NCBI RefSeq assembly: GCF_001428005.1
Contig: NZ_LMSB01000034.1
Coordinates: 522,388-586,387, forward strand
DNA length: 64,000 bases
Direction of reading: 5' to 3'
Source: Arthrobacter sp. Soil736
GTDB lineage: Bacteria > Actinomycetota > Actinomycetes > Actinomycetales > Micrococcaceae
In this document: in pieces, positions 50,819 to 60,002 of the stretch
How positions within the stretch are numbered: the stretch's first letter is position 1
Layout: each line of letters begins with the position of its first letter
Translations under genes and position numbers: made by a program
Notes under the pieces: model-generated
The model's database searches: none
The model's input: the letters and a program-made list of their open reading frames with translations, nothing else
Told to the model about the DNA's origin: nothing

Positions 50819-52453
50819 ATGCAGAAGGTACAGATCCTCTCGGCCCGCGAGGCAGCGGACCTCATTAACGACGACGACGTCATCACCGTCAGCTCCTCCA
50901 GCGCCCTCGGCTGCCCTGACAGCGTCCTGGCCGGCATCGGCCAGCGGTTCGAGGAAACCTCCCACCCGACCAACCTGACGTCCGTGCACCCGATCGCCGC
51001 CGGCGACATGTACGGCGTCAAGGGCATCGACCACATCGCCCGCCCGGGCCTGCTGCGCAAGGTCATCGCCGGCTCCTACCCCTCGGGCCCGTCCAGCGCC
51101 GAACCGCCCAGGATCTGGCAGATGATTGAACGCGACGAGGTGGAGGCGTACAACTTTCCCTCCGGCGTCATCTACCAGATGCACCGCGCGGCCGCGTCGA
51201 AGCAGCCCGGCGTCTTCACCCAGGTCGGGCTCGACACCTTCATCGACCCCCGCCTGCAGGGCGGCCGCATGAACGGCACCACCCCCGTCGCCCACGTCGA
51301 AACCGCCGCTCTGGCCGGAAAGGAATGGCTGTTCTTCCCTTCCGTCATCCCCAACGTGGCCATCATCCGCGCCACCACCGCCGATGAATACGGCAACCTG
51401 ACCTTCGAGGACGAGGGATCCCCGCTCGGGGCCCTCGACCTGGCCTACGCCGCGCATAACAACGGAGGCGTCGTCATCGCCCAGGTCAAGCGCCTGGCCG
51501 AGGCCGGGAGCCTCCACCCCCAGCACGTGAAGGTCCCCGGCATCCTCGTCGACGCCATCGTGATTGCGGAAGACCAGCTGCAGACCACCCTGACCGCCAA
51601 CGATCCGGCGATCTCGGGGCAGCTGCGCCGTCCCCTGAGCTCGCTCCCCCACGTCGGGTTCTCCCTGGAGAAAATCACCGCCCGCCGCGCCGCCCAGGAA
51701 CTCAAAGCCGGCGAGATCGTCAACCTCGGCTTCGGCGTCTCCGCCCTCGTCCCCCACATCCTGGTCGAGGAAGACCAGGGACGGGAAGTCAGCTGGGTCA
51801 TCGAACAGGGCGCCGTCGGCGGTATCCCCCTGCTCGACTTCGCCTTTGGATGCGCGCAGAACCCCGACGCAATCATGCCCAGCATTGACCAGTTCACCCT
51901 CCTGCAGGGCGGCGGATTCCACCGCTCGCTGCTTTCCTTCCTGGAGATCGACCGCCACGGCAACGTCAACGTCCATCACCTGCCCAAAAAGCGCCACGTC
52001 ACCGCCGGCGTCGGCGGCTTCGCCGACATCACCTCCTCGGCCCCGGAAATCATCTTCATGGGCGCCTTCACCGCCGGGCGCCGTGACATCGCCGCCGGCG
52101 TGAACGGCCTGGACATCCGATCCGACGGGCCGTTCACCAAGCTCGTCAACGACGTCTCCGCCGTCACCTTCTCCGGGCCGAGGGCCCTCGCCCGCGGCCA
52201 AAAGGTCAAATACATCACCGAACGCGCGGTACTGGAACTGACCGCCGAAGGCCTCGTCGTCACCGAAATCGCCCCGGGCGTCGACCTGCAAAAGGACATC
52301 CTGGACCGCAGTGAGTTCCCGCTGCTCGTCTCGGAGGACCTGCGCACCATGGATCTTGCCCTGTTCGCCGACGCACCGGTCGGCCTCCGCCTTCCCCCGC
52401 TGCCGCTGCACGAGCGGATCGAACGGCGCTCCCCCTCGCTGGCCGTGCGCTGA
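50819..52453 (+). CDS. Acyl-CoA:acetate/3-ketoacid CoA-transferase family protein
   Basis: A 544-residue fused alpha-beta class I CoA-transferase like propionate CoA-transferase. It moves CoA from a donor acyl-CoA to a carboxylic acid. The alpha part includes VITVSSSSALGCPDSVLAGI and GTFIDPR-like GLDTFIDPRLQGGRMN; the beta part carries the catalytic glutamate in SWVIEQGAVGGIP (Glu about residue 329) and EIVNLGFGVSALVPHI. A CoA-transferase in a sugar-oxidation operon is unusual and suggests an organic acid formed by the dehydrogenases is CoA-activated. The next gene starts 33 bases on. Confidence 0.92.
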   Translation: MQKVQILSAREAADLINDDDVITVSSSSALGCPDSVLAGIGQRFEETSHPTNLTSVHPIAAGDMYGVKGIDHIARPGLLRKVIAGSYPSGPSSAEPPRIWQMIERDEVEAYNFPSGVIYQMHRAAASKQPGVFTQVGLDTFIDPRLQGGRMNGTTPVAHVETAALAGKEWLFFPSVIPNVAIIRATTADEYGNLTFEDEGSPLGALDLAYAAHNNGGVVIAQVKRLAEAGSLHPQHVKVPGILVDAIVIAEDQLQTTLTANDPAISGQLRRPLSSLPHVGFSLEKITARRAAQELKAGEIVNLGFGVSALVPHILVEEDQGREVSWVIEQGAVGGIPLLDFAFGCAQNPDAIMPSIDQFTLLQGGGFHRSLLSFLEIDRHGNVNVHHLPKKRHVTAGVGGFADITSSAPEIIFMGAFTAGRRDIAAGVNGLDIRSDGPFTKLVNDVSAVTFSGPRALARGQKVKYITERAVLELTAEGLVVTEIAPGVDLQKDILDRSEFPLLVSEDLRTMDLALFADAPVGLRLPPLPLHERIERRSPSLAVR

Positions 52454-52486
52454 CGCCAGGCCGAAACACCTGAAAGGACTTCCGCG

Positions 52487-54754
52487 ATGAAAAGCTTCCG
52501 CATCCTGACCCCCTACGAAACCGAGCTCGCCGACGCGCTGTTCGAAGCCATGTTCCCCTCCGACGGGGAAAGCCCCGACGTCCGCGACGCCGGCGTCACC
52601 GAATACCTGGACCTGACGCTCGAAGGCTACGGCCGCAAGGACCTCTCGCGGTACCAGTGGCTGTTCGGCGCCCTGGACCGCTACGCCGAGGACAAGCACG
52701 GGCGGAACTTCGCCTCGCTGACCCTGGACGAGCGCACCGACATGCTGGTCCTGCTCGAACAGGGCGAACTGAGCGACCAGGTGCCGGCCAAAGACCAGCG
52801 CGACCTCTTCGGACTCGTCGTGGCCCACCTGCAGGAAGGCCTCTTCGCCGACCCCGCCCATGGCGGAAACAAGAACGCCGCCGGCTGGAAGTTCCTCAAG
52901 CACCCCGGCGTCTGGCTGGAAAACGCGGCGGAGGAAAACCTCAGCACCGGGCACGTGACCAAGGGCGGGATCATCAAGACCCTCGCGGACGCCATGCAGG
53001 AAATCCCGCGCGACACCGAAGGCCACAAGCTGAAGCAGCTCGGCTACGAGAACGCCGTCAACCCGCAGATGACCGATGAAGTGGACGTCCTGCTGGTCGG
53101 CGTCGGCGCCATGGGCGGGCTCAGCGCCCAGGTCTTCGCCGAAGCCGGCCTCAGCGTGGTGGGCCTGGAAGCCGGCCCGTTCCGGCCGCTGGACGAGTTC
53201 CTCCCCGACGAGCTCGAACACGCCTACTACACCCGCGGCGGACTGGGCCCGAAATTCCAACAGGAAACGCCCCGCTGGCGCGAATCCGCCGACGAGGAGG
53301 ACAGCCGCGAAGCCACGTTCTCCCTGGGCCGGATGGTCAACGGCGTCGGCGGATCCGCAGGGCACTACGGATCCTGGCTGCGCCGCTTCCACCCCTGGCA
53401 GTTCGCCCCCAAGAGCCACTACGACGGCCTCTACGGCACCGGCGCCCTGCCCGAGGACTGCACCCTGGCCGACTGGCCTGTCAGTTACGATCAGCTGGAG
53501 CCGTACTACACCAGGCTCGAGGACCTGATCGGCATCGCCGGGGACGAGTCCAACCCGTTCATCAAGCGCAGCAGGCCGCTGCCGCTGCCGCCCACCCGTC
53601 CGTTCATCCTGGGCAACAAGTTCACCGAGACGACCAAGGCCGCCGGCCTCCACCCCCACCCGGTTCCCGTGGGATTCACCACGGAGTCCTACGGCGGGCG
53701 TCCCGCCACGGGCTACAGCGCCTGGAACAACGGGCTGGGCTCGTTCCGCGGGGACCGCTGGCACCCCGGCCTCGGCCCCGTGCCCGCGGCCATCGCCACC
53801 GGCAACTTCGAGCTGCGAACCCATTCACGCGTCACCCGCATCATCATGGATGAGTCGGGAGCAGCCCGCGGCGTCGAATGGGTGGATCCCCTGGGCCGGG
53901 TCCGGCGCCAGTACGCCCGCGCCGTCATCCTCTCGGCCTACACCTACGAGAACCTCCGCCTGATGTACCTGTCGTCCGATTCGCGGCACGAGTACGGCCT
54001 CGGCAACAACACCGGCCAGCTGGGCATGCACTACATGACCAAGATGTTTGGCCACGTCGATGCGCTCTTCCCGGGCACGGAGTTCAACCGGCACACCGGG
54101 CCGGCCGCGCAGGGCGTCGTCCTGGACGACTTCCTCTCCCCCGGGTTCCGCTCCCTGGACCACGGCTTCATCGGCGGTGCCACCCTTGGCGCCGAGCAGC
54201 AGGCGCTGCCGCTGCAGATCGCCCGCGAAACCCTGCCCGAGGACGTCCGCCGCTGGGGCGCCGGCTACCGCGACCACCTGAAGCTGTGGTCCCAACAGGG
54301 CGTGATCAGGATCCAGCCCGACGCCCTGCCCTACGCCTCCCACCGCCTGGAAATCGACCCGAGGCACCGTGACTCCTCAGGCCTCGGCATGCCGCTGGTC
54401 CGCGTGACCTACCGGCTGCGGGAGAATGAGCGCCGCCTCGCCTCATGGATGGCGGACAAGGCCACGGGCCTGCTCAAAGACATGGGTGCCGCCAAAACCT
54501 GGCAGGGCCCCTACTTCACCGGCGTCGGCTCCAGCCACGACCTCGGCGGCGCACGCTTCGGCCACGACCCTGCCGGTTCCGTCCTGGATGAACACCTCGG
54601 CGTCCACGACACCCGCAACCTCTACATGTACTCCGGCGCCGCTTTCCCCAGCTGCCCCGGCATCAACCCCACCCTGACCATCTGGGCCATCGTTCTGCGC
54701 GCGGCCGAACACCTGGCCGGCGAGCTCGGCGGCCAGCGGAAGGACCAGCCATGA
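52487..54754 (+). CDS. Fused subunit 3-like / GMC flavin oxidoreductase
   Basis: A 755-residue fusion. Residues about 1-180 resemble gluconate 2-dehydrogenase subunit 3 (TPYETELADALFEAMFPSDG, then HVTKGGIIKTLADAMQEIPR), normally a separate small subunit. Residues 198-755 are a GMC flavoprotein: FAD loop VDVLLVGVGAMGGLSAQVF with GxGxxG at 205-211, VNGVGGSAGHYGSWLRRFHP, and the C-terminal GVGSSHDLGGARFG with the catalytic His and GINPTLTIWAI with the partner Asn. Such enzymes oxidise sugar hydroxyls (for example glucoside 3-dehydrogenase). No twin-arginine or signal sequence is present, so the enzyme is predicted to be cytoplasmic. Confidence 0.88.
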   Translation: MKSFRILTPYETELADALFEAMFPSDGESPDVRDAGVTEYLDLTLEGYGRKDLSRYQWLFGALDRYAEDKHGRNFASLTLDERTDMLVLLEQGELSDQVPAKDQRDLFGLVVAHLQEGLFADPAHGGNKNAAGWKFLKHPGVWLENAAEENLSTGHVTKGGIIKTLADAMQEIPRDTEGHKLKQLGYENAVNPQMTDEVDVLLVGVGAMGGLSAQVFAEAGLSVVGLEAGPFRPLDEFLPDELEHAYYTRGGLGPKFQQETPRWRESADEEDSREATFSLGRMVNGVGGSAGHYGSWLRRFHPWQFAPKSHYDGLYGTGALPEDCTLADWPVSYDQLEPYYTRLEDLIGIAGDESNPFIKRSRPLPLPPTRPFILGNKFTETTKAAGLHPHPVPVGFTTESYGGRPATGYSAWNNGLGSFRGDRWHPGLGPVPAAIATGNFELRTHSRVTRIIMDESGAARGVEWVDPLGRVRRQYARAVILSAYTYENLRLMYLSSDSRHEYGLGNNTGQLGMHYMTKMFGHVDALFPGTEFNRHTGPAAQGVVLDDFLSPGFRSLDHGFIGGATLGAEQQALPLQIARETLPEDVRRWGAGYRDHLKLWSQQGVIRIQPDALPYASHRLEIDPRHRDSSGLGMPLVRVTYRLRENERRLASWMADKATGLLKDMGAAKTWQGPYFTGVGSSHDLGGARFGHDPAGSVLDEHLGVHDTRNLYMYSGAAFPSCPGINPTLTIWAIVLRAAEHLAGELGGQRKDQP

Positions 54755-55551
54755 GCACCGCAACTGATCAGATCACCGAGAAGGTCACTGTCGGGTACTC
54801 GCCGGACGGCCACACCGCCACCATCATGATCGACAGGTCCGCCAAGCTGAACGCCCTCACCCTTGGACTGCTCGAGGACCTGGCGTCAGCGGCCCGCGAG
54901 GTTTCCGCTTCGGCGGCGCGCGTGGTCATCGTGCGAACCGCGGGTGAGAAGGTCTTCTGCGTCGGCGCGGACATTAACCACTTCGCCGACCTCTCGGCGG
55001 CCGGGATGTGGCGGGACTGGATCGCCACGGGCCACCGGGCGTTCGACGCCCTCGCCGGCCTGCGCCAGCCCAGTATCGCCGTCATCGACGGCCTCGCGTT
55101 CGGCGGCGGCCTGGAACTCGCCCTGGCCTGCGACTTCCGCGTGATCGCCGCCGAGGCAAGGGTTGCCCTGCCCGAGACGGGCCTCGGCACGGTTCCGGGA
55201 TGGGGCGGCACCGAGCGGGCCACCGAGCTAGCCGGCAGGGCCAGGGCCAAGGAACTCGTCCTGACCCGCAGGCAGCTTTCCGGCGAGGAGGCCGTCGCCT
55301 GGGGGCTTGCCACCGCCGTCGCACCGAAAAAGGGCCTCGAAGAGGCCGTTTCGCGGCTCAGCAGCGACCTGCTTGCCGGGGCCCCGCTCGCCGTACAGCT
55401 GGGCAAGCAGCTGATCGACGCCGCCGCGGATGGTGCGCCGTCCCGGGTACTTGAGGCGCTGGCCGGCGGCCTCGCCGCCGCCACCGATGACCTCGCCGAG
55501 GGCGTCGCAGCCTTCAGGGAAAAGCGCACCCCGCACTTCACGGACAACTAA
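54751..55551 (+). CDS. Enoyl-CoA hydratase/isomerase (crotonase) family protein
   Basis: A 266-residue crotonase-fold enzyme. The oxyanion-hole strands are KVFCVGADINHFADLS and AVIDGLAFGGGLELALACDF, and the catalytic-side segment is ALPETGLGTVPGWGGTERAT, where a Glu (PETGLG) is retained. Such enzymes hydrate enoyl-CoA, isomerise double bonds or open rings of CoA or diketone substrates. Its start ATG overlaps the GMC stop by four bases. With the CoA-transferase upstream, I infer it acts on the CoA ester of the pathway intermediate. Confidence 0.9.
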   Translation: MSTATDQITEKVTVGYSPDGHTATIMIDRSAKLNALTLGLLEDLASAAREVSASAARVVIVRTAGEKVFCVGADINHFADLSAAGMWRDWIATGHRAFDALAGLRQPSIAVIDGLAFGGGLELALACDFRVIAAEARVALPETGLGTVPGWGGTERATELAGRARAKELVLTRRQLSGEEAVAWGLATAVAPKKGLEEAVSRLSSDLLAGAPLAVQLGKQLIDAAADGAPSRVLEALAGGLAAATDDLAEGVAAFREKRTPHFTDN

Positions 55552-55592
55552 ATCGCCGCAGGCGAATCACACACTTACGAAGGACACCCGAG

Positions 55593-57110
55593 ATGGAAAC
55601 CAAGAGCTACACGCTCGACGACGTCGAGCCCACCTACCGCCCGATGATCATCGACGGCGAAGATGCCCCGGCGCAGAGCGGGGAAACCTTCACGCGACTG
55701 AGCCCCGCCCACGAGGTCGAGGTCACCTCGTTCCCGCAGGGCGGCCGGGAGGACGTGGACCGCGCGGTCGGCGCCGCCCGCCGGGCCCTGGACCGCGGCT
55801 GGCGCCAGTCCAGCGGATCCCAGCGCTCCAAGCTGCTGCTGAAGGTCGCCGAACTCGTCCGCCGGGATGCCGAGGAACTTGCCCTGGCCGAAACCCTGGA
55901 GACCGGCAAACCGATCACCCAGTCGCGCAACGAAGTCGCCGGCACGGCCGAACTGTGGGAATACGCCGCCAGCCTCGCCCGCAACACCCAGGGTGACGCC
56001 CACAACGCCTTGGGACCCGACACCCTGGCCCTGGTGGTCCACGAACCCATCGGCGTCATCGGCATGATCACGCCGTGGAACTTCCCGCTGCTGATCATCA
56101 GCCAGAAACTGCCGTTCGCCCTCGCGGCCGGCAACACCGCCGTGATCAAGCCCAGCGAAAGCACCTCCGCGACCACAGTGATGCTCGGCCGGCTCATCCG
56201 CGAAGCGGGCTTCCCGGCCGGCGTGGTGAACATCGTCACCGGCGACCGGGTCGTCGGCTCGGCCATCGCGGAGCACCCCGGCATCGACATGGTCAGCTTC
56301 ACCGGCTCCACCGGCGTCGGCAAGAGCATCGCCGCCACCGCCGGCCGGGAACTGAAAAAGGTCGAACTCGAACTCGGCGGAAAAAACCCGCAGATCATCA
56401 CGCCCAACGCGGACTTCACGGCCGCGGTGGATGCCGGCGTCTTCGGCGGTTACTTCAACGTCGGCCAGTGCTGCAACTCCGGCAGCCGCCTGATCGTGCA
56501 CCGCTCCATCGCCGATGAGTTTGCCGCCGCCGTCGTCGAACGGGCCAGACACATGCGCGTTGGCGACCCGCTGAAGGCCGACACCCTCGTCGGGTCCCTC
56601 GTCAACGACGCCCAGCTCGCCGTCGTCGAACGCTACGTGGCCGAAGGCCGCGAAGCCGGCGCCCACCTGCTCACCGGCGGCGACCGCCTCGACACGGGCC
56701 TGGACGGCCGCTTCTACCAGCCCACCGTTTTCACCGGCGTCACGGCGAAGATGTCCATTGCCACCGACGAAATCTTCGGCCCGGTTCTGTCCGTGCTTCC
56801 CTACGACACCCTCGAGGAGGCCGTCGGGATCGCGAATTCCACGTCATTCGGACTGTCCGCCGGCATCTGGAGCAACGACATCAACGAGGCCCTCACCGCC
56901 GCGCGGGACCTGCGCGCCGGCACCGTCTGGGTCAACCGCTGGATGGACGGCTACCCAGAATTGCCCTTTGGCGGCTACGGCCAAAGCGGCATCGGCCGCG
57001 AACTCGGCCGCCAGGCCCTCGCCGAGTTCAGCGAACTGAAGACCATCCAGCTCCAGGTGGGCAGCCGCGAAAGCCGGTGGGTCGACGCCCCCGATGCCCC
57101 CCGCCGCTAA
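55593..57110 (+). CDS. NAD(P)-dependent aldehyde dehydrogenase
   Basis: A 505-residue ALDH-superfamily enzyme, oxidising an aldehyde (for example a semialdehyde) to the acid. Motifs seen are ITPWNFPLLIISQKLPFALA, VIKPSESTS, FTGSTGVGKSIAA, the general base in VELELGGKNPQII, the catalytic cysteine in NVGQCCNSGSRLIV (Cys about 294) and DEIFGPVLSVLPYDTLEEA. ATG 55593 has GAAGGACA upstream. It is 41 bases after the crotonase gene. The substrate is unknown. Confidence 0.95.
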   Translation: METKSYTLDDVEPTYRPMIIDGEDAPAQSGETFTRLSPAHEVEVTSFPQGGREDVDRAVGAARRALDRGWRQSSGSQRSKLLLKVAELVRRDAEELALAETLETGKPITQSRNEVAGTAELWEYAASLARNTQGDAHNALGPDTLALVVHEPIGVIGMITPWNFPLLIISQKLPFALAAGNTAVIKPSESTSATTVMLGRLIREAGFPAGVVNIVTGDRVVGSAIAEHPGIDMVSFTGSTGVGKSIAATAGRELKKVELELGGKNPQIITPNADFTAAVDAGVFGGYFNVGQCCNSGSRLIVHRSIADEFAAAVVERARHMRVGDPLKADTLVGSLVNDAQLAVVERYVAEGREAGAHLLTGGDRLDTGLDGRFYQPTVFTGVTAKMSIATDEIFGPVLSVLPYDTLEEAVGIANSTSFGLSAGIWSNDINEALTAARDLRAGTVWVNRWMDGYPELPFGGYGQSGIGRELGRQALAEFSELKTIQLQVGSRESRWVDAPDAPRR

Positions 57111-57136
57111 TCCACAGACACCCCAAAGGAAGAACC

Positions 57137-58369
57137 ATGACTGCCACCACCGCAACAGCCCCGGCACCCGCCGCCACCGTCCTGCCCGCCATGCTGCCGC
57201 TCACCCTCCCCACCGGTTACGAGGTGCCGGCACCGTTCCGGGAAGCCGCGTCCAAGGCCTGGAAAACCGCGTCGGCGAAACTGGACGGACTCATCACCAA
57301 ACACCCGGACCGGTTCCCCCTCTACACCGAGGAAGGCAAATGGGTGGTCGACGGCGAAGCCTGGACCAACTGGTGTGAAGGGTTCCTCGGCGGCCAGCTG
57401 TGGATGCTCTCCCGCCGTGCCGACGACGCCGACCAGGCCCGCTTCCGCGGCGCCGCCGAGCACTACTCGGAACTCATCGAGCACCGCAAGGACGACGACA
57501 CCGTCCACGACCTTGGCTTCCTGTTCTGGTCCACCTACCGGCGCTGGTTTGAAGCCACCGGCGACACCGCCAAGCGCGACGTCGTCGTGGAAGCAGGACG
57601 CACCACCGCCAGCCGATACCGGGAAGCCGGACGGTACATGCCCAGCTTCCGCCAGCCGGACAGCCTGTTCATCGACATCATGATGAACATCCACATGGCC
57701 CTGTACGCCGGCCAGCAGACCGGCGACCAGGACATGGCCCGCAAGGCCGTGGACCACTGCCTCACCACGCGCCGGTTCCTGATGCGCGGCGACGGTTCCG
57801 CGTCCCACGAGGGCATGTTCGATCTCGCCACCGGCGCGTTCCTGAAGCAGACCACCCAGCAGGGCTTTTCCGACGACGGATCATGGGCCCGCGGTCAGGC
57901 ATGGGCCCTCTACGGCTTCGGCACCGTCTACCGCTTCACCGGCGAGCGCCGCTTCCTCGAGACAGCCATCGCGGCCGCCGACTTCTACATGGAAAAGACC
58001 GGCGAGCGCCTCGTGCCGCCGAACGACTGGGAAGAACCCGCACCGGTCCGGCCGTACGAATCCTCCGCAGCTGCCGGAGCTGCCGGCGGGTTCTGGCAGC
58101 TGGCCGGCCTCGTCGAAGACCGCACCAAGGCCAGAATCTACGCGGACTACGCCGTGAACATCCTCCGCCGCCTCACCGAGGAAGACTTCCTGGCCAGCCC
58201 GGACGAAGAGTGGGAGGGCGTGCTCAAGCACGGCAGCTACCACGAGGGCAAGGACCTGGGCGTCGATGAATCGGTCATGTGGGGCGACTACTGGTTCCTG
58301 GACACCATCGACCAGATCCAGCAGTTCGACGAAGCCCGGCGCCCCGGCACAGCCCGGCGGAGCCGGTGA
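57137..58369 (+). CDS. Unsaturated glycuronyl hydrolase-like protein (GH88 family)
   Basis: A 410-residue alpha/alpha-barrel protein of GH88/GH105 type. These remove a 4,5-unsaturated uronic acid from oligosaccharide ends by hydrating the double bond. Both acidic residues of the family are present: HDLGFLFWSTYRRW (Asp 125) and SLFIDIMMNIHMAL (Asp 180). Other family features are WTNWCEGFLGGQLWMLSRRA, GSWARGQAWALYGFGT, ESSAAAGAAGGFWQLA and VMWGDYWFLDTI. There is no signal peptide, so it is cytoplasmic, as usual for GH88. ATG 57137 has AAAGGAAGA upstream. It links this operon to a uronic-acid-containing substrate. Confidence 0.9.
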   Translation: MTATTATAPAPAATVLPAMLPLTLPTGYEVPAPFREAASKAWKTASAKLDGLITKHPDRFPLYTEEGKWVVDGEAWTNWCEGFLGGQLWMLSRRADDADQARFRGAAEHYSELIEHRKDDDTVHDLGFLFWSTYRRWFEATGDTAKRDVVVEAGRTTASRYREAGRYMPSFRQPDSLFIDIMMNIHMALYAGQQTGDQDMARKAVDHCLTTRRFLMRGDGSASHEGMFDLATGAFLKQTTQQGFSDDGSWARGQAWALYGFGTVYRFTGERRFLETAIAAADFYMEKTGERLVPPNDWEEPAPVRPYESSAAAGAAGGFWQLAGLVEDRTKARIYADYAVNILRRLTEEDFLASPDEEWEGVLKHGSYHEGKDLGVDESVMWGDYWFLDTIDQIQQFDEARRPGTARRSR

Positions 58370-59994
58370 GCACTGTGTCCTGGGAATCCATCGACGACGC
58401 CCCGCTGCCGGAGGCTCCGGAAGCGGCGGCGGCCCCGGATGAGGTGATCCGGACCGACGTCGCCATCATCGGTTCCGGCATGGGCGGCGGAACCATGGCC
58501 TATGCCCTGAAAGACTCCGGCGCCAAGGTCCTGGTGATCGAACGCGGCCACCGACTTCCCGCGGAACCGCAGAACTCCGACCTGGACGAGGTCTACCTCA
58601 AGGGCCGGTACAAGAACGCCGACACCTGGTACAACGGCCGCACCGGTGCCGCCTTCAAACCCGGCGTCTACTACTGGGTGGGCGGAAACACCAAGGTGTA
58701 CGGCGCCTGCCTGCCGCGCTTCCGCGCCAGCGACTTCGAAGAAACACGGCATGAGGACGGAACATCGCCGGCGTGGCCCTTCAGCTACGACGACCTGGAA
58801 CCGTATTACACCCGGGCCGAGAGGCTGTTCCAGGTCCGCGGCCAGATCGGCGAAGACCCCACCGAGCCGCTGCACTCCGAGGCCTATCCCTACCCTGCCC
58901 TCGATCATGAACCGACCGTTCAGGACCTCGCCGACTCGCTGCGGCGGCAAGGGCTGCACCCGTTCCGGATGGCCAACGGGCTCGACGCGGACACCCCGGA
59001 AAAGCGAGCGCTGTGCGCTACCAGCGACGGCGCCCCGAACGAGGCCGGACTCAAGTCCGACGCCGAAAGGATCGCCATCGATCCGGCGCTGGAAAGCGGC
59101 GCCACACTGATGACGGACACCAAAGTTGTCCGCCTCGTTCCCGGCCCGGACGGCCGCACCATCGTCGCTGCCCTGGCCGAACGCGGTGACCGGATCATCC
59201 GTATCGAAGCCGACACATTCATCCTCGCCGCCGGGGCCGTGAATTCGGCCGCGCTGCTGCTGCGCTCGGCCACCAGGGAACACCCCCGCGGCCTGGCCAA
59301 CTCCTCCGGCCTGGTCGGCAGGAACTACATGGTGCACAACAGCACGTTCTTCATCGGCATCAACCCGTTCAAGGTCAACAGGACGCTGTGGCAGAAGACC
59401 CTCGGACTGAACGACTGGTACGAAGCCGGCCCGACCAACCGGTACCCCCTGGGGAACCTGCAGATGCTGGGGAAGCTGCGTGCCAGCATGCTCAAGATGG
59501 CCCGCAGCTGGGCACCAACCTGGCTCCTGAAGGCCATGTCTGACCGCAGCATCGACATCTACCTCACCACGGAGGACCTGCCGCGCCGGAGCAACGGAGT
59601 AACCGCGGCGGACGGCAAGATCCACGTCTGGTGGGAACCGAACAACCTCGAGCCGCACAAGGAGCTGGTCCGGCGGGTCAGCCGGGCCATACGGAAAGCC
59701 GGATATCCGGTGATCTTCACTGAACGGATGGGCATCGAGACCAACTCCCACCAGTGCGGAACCGCCGTGGCCGGACACGACCCCCGGACGAGTGTCCTCA
59801 CCCCCGACTGCCGCGCCCACGACCTGGACAACCTCTGGGTCGTGGACAGCTCCTTCTTCCCGTCCTCAGCGGCACTGAACCCCGCCCTGACCATCGCCGC
59901 CAACGCCCTGCGCGTCGCGGACAAGATCCTCGCCGAAGGCAGCGCGCCTGGCCGGACACGTTCAGCCGATTCCCCCGTCAACAACAACAGATAG
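58366..59994 (+). CDS. GMC-type flavin oxidoreductase
   Basis: A 542-residue FAD enzyme. The dinucleotide loop is DVAIIGSGMGGGTMAYALKD (about residues 36-55), with VLVIERGHRLP beyond it, then YYWVGGNTKVYGACLPRFRA. At the C-terminus the catalytic His is in NSHQCGTAVAGHDP and the partner Asn in AALNPALTIAANALRVADKI. It belongs to the GMC sugar or alcohol oxidoreductases but lacks the subunit 3-like head of the 52487 gene. GTG 58366 overlaps the GH88 stop (GTGA). No signal peptide is seen. Confidence 0.9.
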   Translation: MSTVSWESIDDAPLPEAPEAAAAPDEVIRTDVAIIGSGMGGGTMAYALKDSGAKVLVIERGHRLPAEPQNSDLDEVYLKGRYKNADTWYNGRTGAAFKPGVYYWVGGNTKVYGACLPRFRASDFEETRHEDGTSPAWPFSYDDLEPYYTRAERLFQVRGQIGEDPTEPLHSEAYPYPALDHEPTVQDLADSLRRQGLHPFRMANGLDADTPEKRALCATSDGAPNEAGLKSDAERIAIDPALESGATLMTDTKVVRLVPGPDGRTIVAALAERGDRIIRIEADTFILAAGAVNSAALLLRSATREHPRGLANSSGLVGRNYMVHNSTFFIGINPFKVNRTLWQKTLGLNDWYEAGPTNRYPLGNLQMLGKLRASMLKMARSWAPTWLLKAMSDRSIDIYLTTEDLPRRSNGVTAADGKIHVWWEPNNLEPHKELVRRVSRAIRKAGYPVIFTERMGIETNSHQCGTAVAGHDPRTSVLTPDCRAHDLDNLWVVDSSFFPSSAALNPALTIAANALRVADKILAEGSAPGRTRSADSPVNNNR

Positions 59995-60002
59995 GCACTT
60001 AC

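Noticed and set aside
50798..53824. A 1008-codon minus-strand open frame
   Set aside because: It lies antisense to the CoA-transferase and the fused GMC gene and is rich in Gly, Val, Asp, as produced by high-GC coding DNA read backwards. No domain is seen.
58288..59820. A 510-codon minus-strand open frame
   Set aside because: Antisense shadow of the second GMC gene with no motif and no ribosome site.
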